A stretch of DNA of 64,000 nucleotides from Meandrina meandrites (Eukaryota; Cnidaria; Anthozoa; Scleractinia; Meandrinidae). The stretch spans positions 33,177,939 to 33,241,938 of the forward strand of contig OY855911.1 in assembly GCA_963693305.1 (NCBI GenBank), written 5' to 3'. This document shows positions 44,959 to 56,000 of the stretch, one piece after another (within the stretch, counting starts at the first letter, position 1; the number at the start of each line of letters is the position of its first letter). The notes beneath the pieces are model-generated. The model had not been told where the DNA came from. It was given only the letters and a program-made list of their open reading frames with translations, and made no database searches. A program made the position numbers and the translations under genes.

Positions 44959-47486
44959 TTAAAAGATTGTACCAAGAGCCTCAAACCAAGCAAGGATAGT
45001 GTTATCATTTGCAGCCCAAGCCTCAAATTCTTCAAAAGAAATCTTGCCGTCTTTGTCAGTATCAGCACACTGGAAAACATTATTCACCATCTCGTCAATT
45101 GCATCTTGTGACATTGCCTCCATGATTGGCCACCTGCCATCAACTCCTTTCGCACTTGTACTGCTCCCAGGGTTATTCAGCAACATCGCTGGCTTGCCGC
45201 TTGATGTGGAAGGGCCTGTGTCATTAGGAATTGGTGCATTAAATACGGCTGACACTGGCTTGTCAGCGGAGTCATCAAAAGATGCCATCATCTCTTCCTC
45301 ACATGATCTCACAACATCACGGACAAGCTCCAGGCTGATTTCAAAATACGCTTTAAACATGCTTCTCAGGTTGTCTTTTGAAATATAGTCTTTTTTCTCA
45401 ATGTCACAGCCACCAAAAGCATATGGGATCTTCTCTTTCTCACTGCCTTTGACGAGAATTGACAGACCTATAACAAACTCATCAATGTCGATTATACCAT
45501 CACCATTTTGATCATAAAATTTGAACATCTGATCCATGACCAAGTTCTTGTGCTGTCCTAGGGGACCCAAACATTTGTCAAACACCTCACGTGTAATTCC
45601 CGCCTTCTTAGTAGCGAGAGTTTTGAATTGTTCAACCAGTGCTTCTATCTCTGCTTGATCAAAATGGCTTTGCTCCCTGAGATTTTGAATTTCATCCCAA
45701 GACATGTAGCAGGGGTGATCCTTGATGCCTGTAAATTAATAAAAACAGTGCAATTAAATACAACTTAAGCTAAATACAAGAAGCCCAAAATGTAGCTGTT
45801 GTGGTTCAATTTTTCCTCTGGTTCAAACTGGAATTTTCCTTTGTTTTATATTCATTATTATATTACCATAGACCTGAAAAAGGGAAATATCAAATTGTAC
45901 CTAAGGTAAAATTTTACTACAACATAGTCACTCCTAATATGCAAATAATAAGGGCTTACAGCGGATTCAGGTTGAGCGTTTAACGGCCTCAGTTGTCGTG
46001 TTCGTTGTAACGTTTGAATTGTATGTGTTGCGAGGCAAAATGACAGACGTTGCTAGGCAGGAATGACGACGTTCTGTCTGGAAAAAAGCACGTTGCGGTT
46101 TTCCCAGGCAGAACATTGGCATTCCGGCCTAGCAACGTCTGTCATTTTGCCTCGCAACGCAAATCAATTCAACCGTTACAACGAACGCGACAACTGAGGC
46201 CATTAAACGCTCAACCTGAATCCGCTGTAAAGAAAGGGCCACTGGTCCTCGAGCCTGCGAACGCAGACGTATATTTCCGGCTGTCACTCGTCTCCGTCTT
46301 ATTTCATGTTTAGCAGAACAAGTAGGTTTTCCTGACAGGCAAGTAACTTTTCCTAAAAAGGGATTTTGCTGCAGAGCACTCAATTAGTAAACAATAAGTG
46401 GTAAATAGCGTTTCTGGAGTGCTTTGAATACTGTAAAAACAGACGTTTTGGGGATAACTGGTCAGCCTCTTGCCAGTTGGGATTCTTAACAGGTTTCTGT
46501 TCGATTTAAATGGCAGGTCCACACCAGCCTTATGGTTGCCCTACTAGACCTGCCTTAACAAAAAGTTATGTATGTATGTATGTATGTATGTAAAAACAAA
46601 TACTGGAGCATGCACTTAGTATGTAAAATAAGGGTTTTACAAGTGTATTATTAAATAAAGTTTTTACTTGTTTTATGTAACAAAAACAAAGCAGCTGATT
46701 GATTTCTGACATCTGCCAGCTGCTGTTAAGACATTTCAAAATATCTTGAAAACAGGTCAAAACAAGGCCTGTCAATTTAGTGAAAATAAGATTAACATAG
46801 CTTAGCCCCACCACAATGTCTGGAAATTTGAAAAAATGGGATTATAATTCTGATGGGAAATTCAAAGCATCTCACGCTTACAAAAGTTTGAAAAGCAATT
46901 TCTATAGAATTAATCCAAAACACGCGGTGTTTTTTGTTTTGTTTTAAAACTCACCTGGGTAAAGTGGTTTAAGGCAAGGTGCTCTGGGATTTGTTAGCGG
47001 AGGCATCGGAATCTTGATCTTGATAAATAGATGAGTTTTGTTGTGATCATCTCTCGCTTCACAACGCTCACAGACATCATAGTCCACGCAACTTGAGCAT
47101 TTATAACGAATTCCACAAATCGGGCTCGCTTGGCAAGAATTACAGGTTATCCCGCGGTGAATATAACCTTCTTTCCTCGCTTGATCTTCCGCGATGTTGA
47201 AGAGTAGGTTTAAAAGATGTTGCCCCTCTCTCGCGTCCACATCCTCACCAACAAGAGCATTTCCTTCGGCGTCAGAACTTTCAGATGTATTACGCACAGG
47301 TGTGACTGCACTTTGTATCGAGTGCACTTGCTCTGGAGATCTTGGTGAAGTATCAGCTGGGGAGTTCCTTCTTTCTGCCTGGTCTGTGTTTGTCGGAACA
47401 AGAAAGTACCGTCGGGCAGTGTTGGCGCCAATGAAAAGAGCAACACCCACTGCTGCACCAAACGCAAACTGTGTAACGGACCCCAT
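44959..47486 (-). CDS. Membrane-anchored ZZ zinc-finger and EF-hand protein
   Basis: Two exons, 47486-46955 and 45728-44959, with a phase-1 GT-AG intron, encode 433 residues. Residues 4-24 are a hydrophobic segment near the N terminus (signal anchor). A Ser/Pro-rich, probably disordered stretch follows to about 85. A ZZ finger spans 110-155 (Cys 115, 118, 130, 133, 139, 142 and His 148, 152). EF-hands follow: a canonical loop DQNGDGIIDIDE (250-261), a degenerate one at 286-297, and a canonical DTDKDGKISFEE (400-411), with a Ser/Gly linker between. The EF-hand part looks like the calcineurin-B/neuronal-calcium-sensor fold. Inference: a Ca2+ sensor tethered to a membrane, with ZZ as a peptide- or ubiquitin-pathway-binding module. 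I do not recognise a named orthologue. It starts 230 bp from, and divergent to, the APC16 gene. Confidence 0.88.
45956..46230. mobile_element. 275-bp foldback MITE in the ZZ/EF-hand intron
   Basis: The ends TTACAGCGGATTCAGGTTGA and the reverse complement are followed by about 100-bp arms (including GTTGCGAGGCAAAATGACAG). The flanking 9-mers AATAAGGGC (45947-45955) and AGAAAGGGC (46231-46239) match at 7 of 9 positions, consistent with an aged 9-bp duplication. This would be a further MULE-like MITE. Confidence 0.65.
46566..46592. repeat. TATG microsatellite
   Basis: Six to seven tandem copies of TATG lie in the intron of the ZZ/EF-hand gene. Confidence 0.85.
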
Positions 47487-47716
47487 AAAAACTTAAAACA
47501 AATAAAATTACGCTACATAACCTAAAGAGTCCATGTCTGAACACGATTATTCAAAATTTTGCACTAAAATTCTGTTGATTCCAAAACGCTAGCTCCAAAC
47601 ACAAATTTCGTTCAAAGTCGGCGCCGAGAGAGCGCTTTTCACTTGAGCCTGAAGTATACGTACAGCGGTTTGTAGTAATGCGCATATTCAAAAGGCTTTG
47701 TTTTTCGAAATTAAAA
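47487..47716. promoter_or_regulatory. Divergent promoter shared by the ZZ/EF-hand gene and APC16
   Basis: The two ATGs are head to head and 230 bp apart, so both transcription starts must lie in this interval or in short 5' UTRs. It is relatively rich in CpG (GTCGGCGCCGAGAGAGCGCT at 47617-47636). No TATA box is evident at a suitable place for either gene. This is the layout expected of a bidirectional housekeeping promoter. Confidence 0.6.
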
Positions 47717-49674
47717 ATGGCGGGCGTTGATTCCGGTGCCAATCGTGGACAGTTAAAAGACCCACGAAAAGCTTTATTTCAGTCTCCAGACCAAGATGAA
47801 AGTAGCAAGACAACAGGTGACAAACAACTGATGTTTGTCTTACATTTTAGATCAAATGATTCCTTTTATTTTACTCAATCAAGACGACAGTAAGGTTAGC
47901 CAGGGTTAGCTCTGTTGTCAATCTCGACATCTTTTTTGTGTTTGTTCATTCTTTACAGAGGCTTTGGAGGCATTACTTAATAGAATTCAAGTGGATATTG
48001 AGGTGGATTCCAACTTGAAAAGTCTTAGTAAAGGTAATCACTTAACTGACAGATATTATTAAAGCATAATTATATATTAAATTTACCATTAATGCTATTA
48101 AAAATTGCATATTAAATTTGATAGGAACTTTCTAATAGCCTGTCATGCTACTTGATAGGATGTCAATGTCAATGCATAGATGCACTAGATACATGGAAGG
48201 ATACTATACATGGCTCACGACATATCCAATCAAATGAATTCAAACGAAAAATCAATTGAACTCCAATTGTGTGGTTCCAGAAAATATCCATACTCCCCCC
48301 CACAGAAGGGATTGGAAATTCCGGGGAGCAGGGGGTCTCAAAGACCCAAAAATTTAAAGCAATGTATGCAGCTAAATTGGAATTTCCGGAGAGGTGGGGG
48401 GGTAATAGGGCAAATCCCTTCCATGGGGGGTATGGATATTTTCTGGAACCACACATTGTTCAATTGGTTCGGCAATCGAACATAATCAAACAGGAGTTTT
48501 TGTTGGTAGAGTCAAGTCAAGTTGTGTTGATGGAGTCGAGGAGAGTCAAGTTGTGTTGGTGGAGAAAAGCAGCAGAATAGCTGCCCACGGTTGTGTGACA
48601 TTAATCTCCTGCTCCCGTAGTCCTGCAGTCACAATGTTAATCATTAAATTAAAAAAAGAAATGGGACAAAAAACATTTTAAAATAAATAAATTTGATGGA
48701 GTGGGTATAGAACTGGTGCAGGATTGCGGGAGCAGAACATTAATGTCACGCAATTGTGGCTGGGTATTCTGAAGTTTAGCCTGTTGTGTTAGAGTCGAGT
48801 CGAGTCGAGTTGTGATGGTTGAGTCTAGCTGGTGGAGAAAAGTAGAGTTGTGTTGGTTGAGTCAAGCTGGTGGAGAAAAGTAGAGTTGCGTTGTTGGAGT
48901 CGTATCGAGTCAAATTGTGCTGGTGGAGTAGACCCGGCGTGGTCAATCGATCATCGGAAATCCAATCGATTCATCGCTCAGAAGAAGAGAGGAGATCGCA
49001 GGAATGCGCTGAAGGTGATCGATGATCGCAGTCAACTGGGTCACCTCAAAAGGGAGTTAGTAGCACCATAAGCTAATATTACATGTCACCATATTTCTCC
49101 TCTCGAAGCATTTCTTTTTTACCTCCCCAAAAATATGGAAATCAATGACAATTAAAAAACACATTAAAATTTTTTTGGCCATTGATTTCCAATATCAATT
49201 GATTAATTGTTATCGATTGATATCTATTGCCATCGATTGTTATCGATTATCGGTTTCATTGATTGATCACGCCAGGAGTAGAATAGAGTTGTGTTGGTGG
49301 AGTGGAGTGAAGTAGAGTAGGGAGTAAAGTAGGTAGTAGAGTAGAAAAATAAGGTAAAAGAATACAACACAGGATACGATGAAGTAAAGCAGAGCAGGGC
49401 AGAGTAGGTGGTCGAGGCAAAGAGAATTCCACCAACTTTTTCATCCAATTTTGGGACACATTTGACTTAACCCTCTTGTCCAAGCTGGGTCACCCTGGTG
49501 GAAGGCGAGCACTCGACACTGCCATCCCTGCTCCTCCATAAACTAAAGAGTCTTTTTTTGTTGTTTGTTTCAGAAATCCATGAACAGACCCTCACCAAGT
49601 TGAGACAGGAATTAACTCAAATCAGTCAGGATGAATGGATGTACAAACCAATTGATCAGATCATAGGGTTTTGA
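47717..49674 (+). CDS. ANAPC16: Anaphase-promoting complex subunit 16
   Basis: Three exons, 47717-47816, 47959-48033 and 49574-49674, joined in consistent phase, encode 91 residues. Two blocks identify it: PRKALFQSP near the N terminus and QDEWMYKPIDQIIGF at the C terminus. These match the family pattern (PRKALF and DEW-KPI-QLLGF in vertebrate APC16, about 110 residues). The middle is a predicted helix (ALEALLNRIQVDIEV, then QTLTKLRQELTQI). APC16 is a small accessory subunit of the cyclosome ubiquitin ligase, associated with its TPR lobe and needed for mitotic exit. The first in-frame ATG is at 47678; I prefer 47717 because it has an AAAATGG context and fits the family length. Intron 2 is large and full of repeats. 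Confidence 0.88.
48268..48455. mobile_element. 188-bp TIR element in APC16 intron 2
   Basis: The ends TGTGTGGTTCCAGAAAATAT and ATATTTTCTGGAACCACACA are perfect inverted repeats, continuing to CCATAC/GTATGG. A second inverted pair (GGAAATTCCGG/GGAATTTCCGG) lies inside. No clean target duplication is evident, so the superfamily is undecided. Confidence 0.7.
48500..49340. repeat. Degenerate minisatellite in APC16 intron 2, with an inserted TIR element
   Basis: GAGTC-AGTTGTGTTGGTGGAG variants recur at about 48505-48570, 48790-48930 and 49276-49330. Two copies of a 38-bp unit containing GAGTCAAGCTGGTGGAGAAA-type text lie at about 48822-48898. The array is split by an element at 48933-49274 with ends CCCGGCGTGGTCAATCGA and TTGATTGATCACGCCA, flanked by GGAGTAGA on both sides (48925-48932 and 49275-49282). 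Because the flank is part of the minisatellite phrase, this duplication may be coincidental. Confidence 0.55.
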
Positions 49675-52600
49675 ACACCGATGCATAAATGGCCATGAGC
49701 TGGTTCACATTACTATCAAACCAAGGAATTACACTACAGTTCGAAGTGGAAGAAAATTGAATGAACCAAAGCTGACAAGAAATTTGCTGTTGTTTTGCTG
49801 TTACTCAAGACAATGGTGTGGTTGCACATTTGATACCAGCATAATGTCAATCTTAGGGATGCTTTGTTTTTCAAGAATTTGGAGACAGTTACTGAAAAGG
49901 AAAAACCATCATCATCATCGCCACCACCAATCATTACTGTCGCCACCATAGATTTCAAGTAGTCTCTATTTTTCCCTAGCTTTGCCAGTGGCTATTTGTA
50001 AATCAAACTATTTTCACATTTGCTTTAAGAAATAGAGGGTACCACAGGCAGCCCTTGGTTACAAGCTTCTGGTGATATTGATGAGAAATGCTGGTAAATA
50101 CAGATCATGCTGAAGAGCCAACTAACAAAATACACCATTTAGTGTTGTGAACTGGTACTGGTACTATGGAAGTTTTTTTTTTTTGACTGACAGAGGCTAC
50201 TACCAATCTATGTAATTCAGCCATGCACAAGTTGTGGCTTAAATTCCATTTACCTTTGATTTGATATTTTAATTGCAGTTTTCAATAACTGACATGTGAA
50301 CTCTGAAATTCAAACCTCAACCGTTTACGTTTTTCGCTGCCTCAATCATCTAAGTAGACCTCTCGGGAAACAGAAGCTCGCTTCAGCCGGGTCAAAAGGT
50401 CACGTCTGTCGGTCGTGATTGGTAGATTTCGATCCATTTCGTTTGTTTCTGTGTTTCAAGGTTCATTGGCTGTCGCCATAATTTTGATTGACAGCAGCAA
50501 AGAAGCCAGTCATCAGTTGGGCTTTGAACTTCAGAGTTCGCATGTAATTTAAAACCGCAATAAACTTGTTTGATTTATATTTCCCTTTGTTTCAGATTAT
50601 TAGGAATATGAATGAAAATCAAAGTCAAACTGGTTTGAAAAATTTTAAACCAAAGATAAAATCATTTAAACCACAACACATACATGGAGAATGAAAAATT
50701 GAAACATCACATAATGTGACAATTAAAATAATTCAATGACTCTGAGTATGTTACTTTATTTTATAGCTATGATTACTTTGTGTTCTTAAAACAACGTTGG
50801 AGATAACAAAATAATCACAGCTTGCTCTGCAGCACATTTTTCTCAAGTTTTACTCAAGAGAATGTCTCCCTTACAAACCTAATAAATATTTATTACATAA
50901 TCGCTATATCTGAGAATAGACTAAAACTATAAATACTAGAATTATATTCATTATTTAGCACAAACTATATAAACGTAATTCCTACAAAACCTCTTTAAAA
51001 TAAACATTCAATTGCTCTTACTATCTAATACAGGGCCATGTCAGATTCATGTCCCACAGAACAAGAAGAGAAAAATCAAATTGTGAATACTTGTGTAAGA
51101 AAATAATATTAATTGAACGAATGTATGTACAACTAGATATGCAGGCCTTCTTTTCATAAATTAGGGAGTTTGTGTAAACCACTATGAAGATGAGAAAAGC
51201 TTAAAAAAAGGAAAAGGAAAAAAAAGCTTTTATGAGCAGAATGACTCCTCATGTGCATTAGCAAATTCGGTAAATTTGTTAGTCAACCTCTGCAAACAAT
51301 AACCAGAAATGACCACAGTGTGAATCATGACAGAATTATCTATATTTCTATAATTTGGGATTCACAATTTTTTCATATTAAAGTTGGCCTTCTCATTACT
51401 GTGTTGTTTGCATCAACTGCCCATTGCTTAGGAATACATCATTTTATATAAAGCTAAGCAATTGTATGAACAGCAGGGGACTGAGTACAGAAGAATAATC
51501 GCTACTTGCACCAGCCACTATTGACATCGATAGTAATCTTCTTGTGCTAGCTTGGAAAGGTTGATGATGTTGAGGAATGTGGTGAGGGTGCACTGTTTAC
51601 AACCTATATTTACATTGCCTTTTTTTTCTCTCTCCAGTCCTGCAATGCAGGTATTATTAAAAAACATTTAATTACAAAAGGAATTCTGCTATATTTATTG
51701 ACCTTCATGACTACTTTTTTTTCTCCCTTTTCCTGTTTTACTCTGGTTAAACTGTACAGTCCAGCCATACATTAAATTCAAACCTCGATTCTATGTATTT
51801 CTAACCCTTTCCCTAACCCTAAGTCAGTTTTTACATTGCAAAAGCTGAATATTTTAATCAAAGGAACTATCTCATTAAATTTTTAGTCATATTTTAGACA
51901 AAAAAAAAACTAACACCGAGGGAAACTTCAAAATAATAGTTTTCTTTGGTGGAAAAACACCAAAGCAACCCTCCAAGTTTATTTTTTTCCTTAGTGGTCA
52001 TTTGGCCACTGACTGCTCAAGTTTGGTCGCCAGTGAAAAATTTTAGTCGCTAAATTAACCTCACACTTTCAATCCTTCTTCTCAATTTTAGTCGCCAGGC
52101 TGGTGACTTCAGTTCCAATTTAGTCGCCAGCTCCAAAATTGTAGTCGCCATGGCGACTAAAATGGTCTTAACTTGGAGGGTTGCAAAGGAGTAATAATAA
52201 ACCAAAAAAAACATTTAGAGCACCAACACCAACAATGGTAAAATTCTCAATTTTTTTAAAAAAATTGCTGTAGAAAGAAGCTGGTGTATTGAATTTGAAT
52301 AAGTTATGTTTCTATGGCAATTGAAATGTTGATCTACAATACTGTTGTCTTCTGAAACGTGGCATTTGCTTTGCATGTTTGCTTTGGTTTCACTAAATTA
52401 CCATGCTCAGTTATTGGTTTTTACCACTTTTCCAACCAAAATTAATCATGAAATAAGTGTACACATTTTCCTGTGCTTTGTTCTGAGATCCTGTCAGGGG
52501 GGAGTCCCATGTTGCTTGTCAAAATTAAAGAATGTTCCAGGTCGGTGTTTTCTCATACTTTTTTGCATCACTTGACATTGCTGTTAAAAGTTTGGGGAGA

Positions 52601-52831
52601 AAGTCTTTGTTGCGATTTCATTCTTTGTGCTGTCGCTACTTTTTAGGCAATGTCACTTTTCGGAATTTCCCCTGGCAGGGCCTCTGTTTTAGCTACATGT
52701 ATTTGCTTTGAGTTTTGATTGGTTCACTGGATGCTCTATATCCTTTGTGATTGGCCAGAGTGATTACTTTGGTTCACGTTTTATGTCACTCTTTTGAAAG
52801 TTGCTCTATTAAGACAGCTTAAACTTATTCA
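49675..52831. other. Intergenic stretch between convergent APC16 and RhoGEF genes
   Basis: The two genes converge, so both 3' UTRs lie here. An AATAAA at about 50562-50567 could serve APC16, but it is nearly 900 bp past the stop. Around 51.98-52.17 kb the phrase TTAGTCGCCA recurs in both orientations (GGTCGCCAGTG, TTTTAGTCGCTAA, AGTCGCCAGGC, ATGGCGACTAAA), the remnant of a dispersed repeat. No gene seen. Confidence 0.4.
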
Positions 52832-53059
52832 TCAATGTGCCATTTCTTGAAATGTCAAATAACTTGCGGGAACCCATCCCTCCTGTGTAGTTCCTGTGTG
52901 CCGCGCAAACCACCACCCATCCTGTCCAACTCTCAACAGTTCCAGAGTGTCGCCTTCTTGGAAGGATATCTCTGTGTTTTCCACAGCATCATAGGCAGCA
53001 GCTGCAAAGTATCTTGATCCTTTGCTTGGAAGATCTTGAGAGCTATACTCTGTTATAGT
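52832..53059 (-). other. MCF2L: Terminal SH3-coding exon of the RhoGEF
   Basis: The acceptor TTTTTACAG precedes [15 protein letters not shown] and then a complete SH3 fold: ALYDY-like [13 protein letters not shown], the acidic RT loop EGDTLELL, the WW pair (GWWFARH) and the ALYDY-motif partner GWVPASYL. Translation stops at TGA (52834-52832) after TFQEMAH. Confidence 0.9.
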
Positions 53060-56000
53060 CTGTAAAAAGTGAGCAAATTAGTTTCCAACAAACTGCAGGA
53101 AGAAACGGCCGCGACTTAAGAACTTTTGAAAGTAAAGTCAAAACTCTGTATACAAATGCCAAAGGGACATTGCTGAGTGTCACTTATTTGAAGGTGTCCT
53201 TGTTATAGACTGAGGTAAGACATCATTTAAAGTTCTGGTTCTCTGAGACCAAATAAACTGTCCTTATTATAGAAATGTCCAGATTATGGAGGTGTTCGTT
53301 TTTACTTGGATTTAACCTTAATGTTGAAAATTACTGGCCCAATAGCCAAAAACGTATAAAGAAATGTCTTTCTGTCTGTGCATTTTTGGCGGAGAGAGAC
53401 ATTGGAGATACAAGAAAAAAAATCACTGCGGACTGATGGCATAGCAAAGATCCCTGTAGTGTTGGTTGTTATTTTGATTTAATAAGGCCAGGAGATGCTA
53501 AATGGACCCCTGCAGTATGTAGGTGCGGAACAGTTCTGTCTGCCAGGTAAATGCTGCACATACAGACAATGACCAACCAAAAGTTAAATGTATCTGGATA
53601 GTTCAATTGTTGCTACCCCTCTTGCTATTCCCAAAATAGCCCCCTCACTTCAGAGAATAGCACAGGCCGGATTGGATCGGCATCCAGGTGAACGAAGGAC
53701 CTCTTGGAGTAAATAAGGGTCTGCTCTGGGTCATTGAGTAGTTTTTATGAGCAAGGCATTTAACTTTCAACCAGCTCTCTCTTCCCAGGGGTATATATTA
53801 TATATTTTTATCAAGAATCACAGGCATGCAATGTGTGCAAAGGGGGTATAGCTGTGTTACAGGTCAAAATTAGCTTTAGGTCATTTTTTTCAACCTAGGT
53901 TATTTTTGTTTTAACCTAGTTTATTTTTTTTTACTAGGTTAATAAGTAGAAAATTAAATTAAAATACCTCCTCTCCCTTAATGTCTCTGAACCCCATCCA
54001 CCATCTTACTTACCCTTCCCTACCATCTGCTGTTGTCCCCCCTAGGCAGTGTCATCTTTTTTTTATATTACCTTTTTACTAACCTGCACTGCTAGGATTT
54101 GAACTCTCAACCTCCAGATTTGCTGTCCAACCCCTTATCCACTTTGCCACCTAGGAACCGTTGGGTGAACCACTATTTTTTAAAAATATATGACTCCAAT
54201 CCAAAACCCTAACCCTAATAATAATCCTAAATTTTACCTAGGTTGAAAAAAATAACCTAGGTTAAAAATAATTTAACCTGAATTTAAATTTGACCTGTAA
54301 CAGCTGCATAATGTAGCCCTTTGAAATGCATTTGGTGTCTATGATGCTAAATGATATTAATGGAAAGTGTTAAGTACCAGTACATACCACAGGCTGTTGT
54401 GTATACTGTGTATTGTATTCCAGCTGCACTGGTTCATTGGTAGGAGACTCGTCGCTGTTATCTGAATCAAATTCTTCAGTGTCAAAGCCATCATCATCAT
54501 CATCATTGGTATTATTTCCCTCCAGTATATTTGAATACCTAAGTATTTGAATGGAATAACCATTATTTTTATTTTATCAACCTTGCACCAGAATTAGTCA
54601 GTTTAAGAATTGAGGCTATAAACAATTCCTTGGCTCAACCTTGGAAGGAAAACTAAAAACAATAGCAAGCTAGCCTAATACATGTACAACTCTTGCAACC
54701 CTTCTTTCCCCATCCATTGCCGACATGAACAACGTCGGACAATAGGAAGGATTTTTCGTCAGAATCGAGGAGGAAATGAGGAAGACTGCAGATGTATGAA
54801 ATAACATAAGCAAATTTAGAAATCTTCATATAATTTGCACACAGAACTGCAGAAAGACAGTACCTTATGACATGCTTAAATTTTACCCACAGCCCCTCCT
54901 AGAAGGGTGGTGTCAGGCCTTAAAGAAATGCTTGGTCATCCGCTTTTTTAGATCCTGACTGCCATCACCTATTACTAGCTTGGAATGTATTGACATTGTA
55001 AGCAGACTTAAGGTCATTCCCCCAAAATAGAACTGAACATAGATTTTCAACCAAACTTTGCTACTGGCAAATACACCTTTCCCGTGATAATTAATTTTTC
55101 AAACATAGCAATTGATCACTATTCATTTTATGTAAAGAATTTGATTGCTACGATCAGATACGAGAAAAAACTGATAAACCACCATGCTTTTTTGTGAGAA
55201 ACCGACAATTTCTCCCTTGCGAGCTTAGTTGCATAGAAAAAAGCCACCATTTTGTTTATGTGCACATGCTAATTATGCATAAAATTCTACGCAGTAAGAA
55301 TAAGCAATGCAATACTAAGCAATTACCTTAATAAAGAGAACTCTTGCAGAATGATTGCAGGGCTGTGCTCTAAGGGTGCCTGGGTGCCTCAGGCAACTAA
55401 CTTTTGCCTTTGGGCAACCAGATAATCTTATTTCTTTCCAAGGCTGCTGCCTAACGGGCGCCCGGTCGCCTGGGGCGCCTAAGTTAGGAGTGCGGGCGAC
55501 TAAATTTTTGTTCAAGGAGCCCGGATGGGCGCCTAAGCATAGATTTTCCATTCTCATCTAATGACTTCAATTTCCTTGTAACTTTGTTCCACTGGCGTAA
55601 GATATATCCCGTTTAAAACCATAAGCGCTTCATTTCAAAACGGTAATACTAAAATTGTCCACAATAGAGATAATTTTAGCATATAAATACGTGCAACTTC
55701 GAAAAGCAATTATTTTCGACTGTTTAGGACTGGGACTGACTCCCAAATATGGAATGAAGAATGAATAGTATTATGGGCTGCTTCACGTTTCGTTCGCTAC
55801 GTTGATGTTTTGGAGGAGTTTATAGTGAATGTGAAGTAAACATTTTACGGATACAAAAGTGAAATCAATCTCCTGGCCATTCATGCATCAGGTCTGATCA
55901 TGACAATTTTAATCCGCAAAAGCTTGATACAAAAACCTTTTCAACAAGCCTAAAATAATGTGCAGAATGTTTTGATGTTACACTTACGAATTACTGTAAT

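Noticed and set aside
48210..48580. Overlapping + strand frames in APC16 intron 2
   Set aside because: They translate the TIR element at 48268-48455 and minisatellite DNA.
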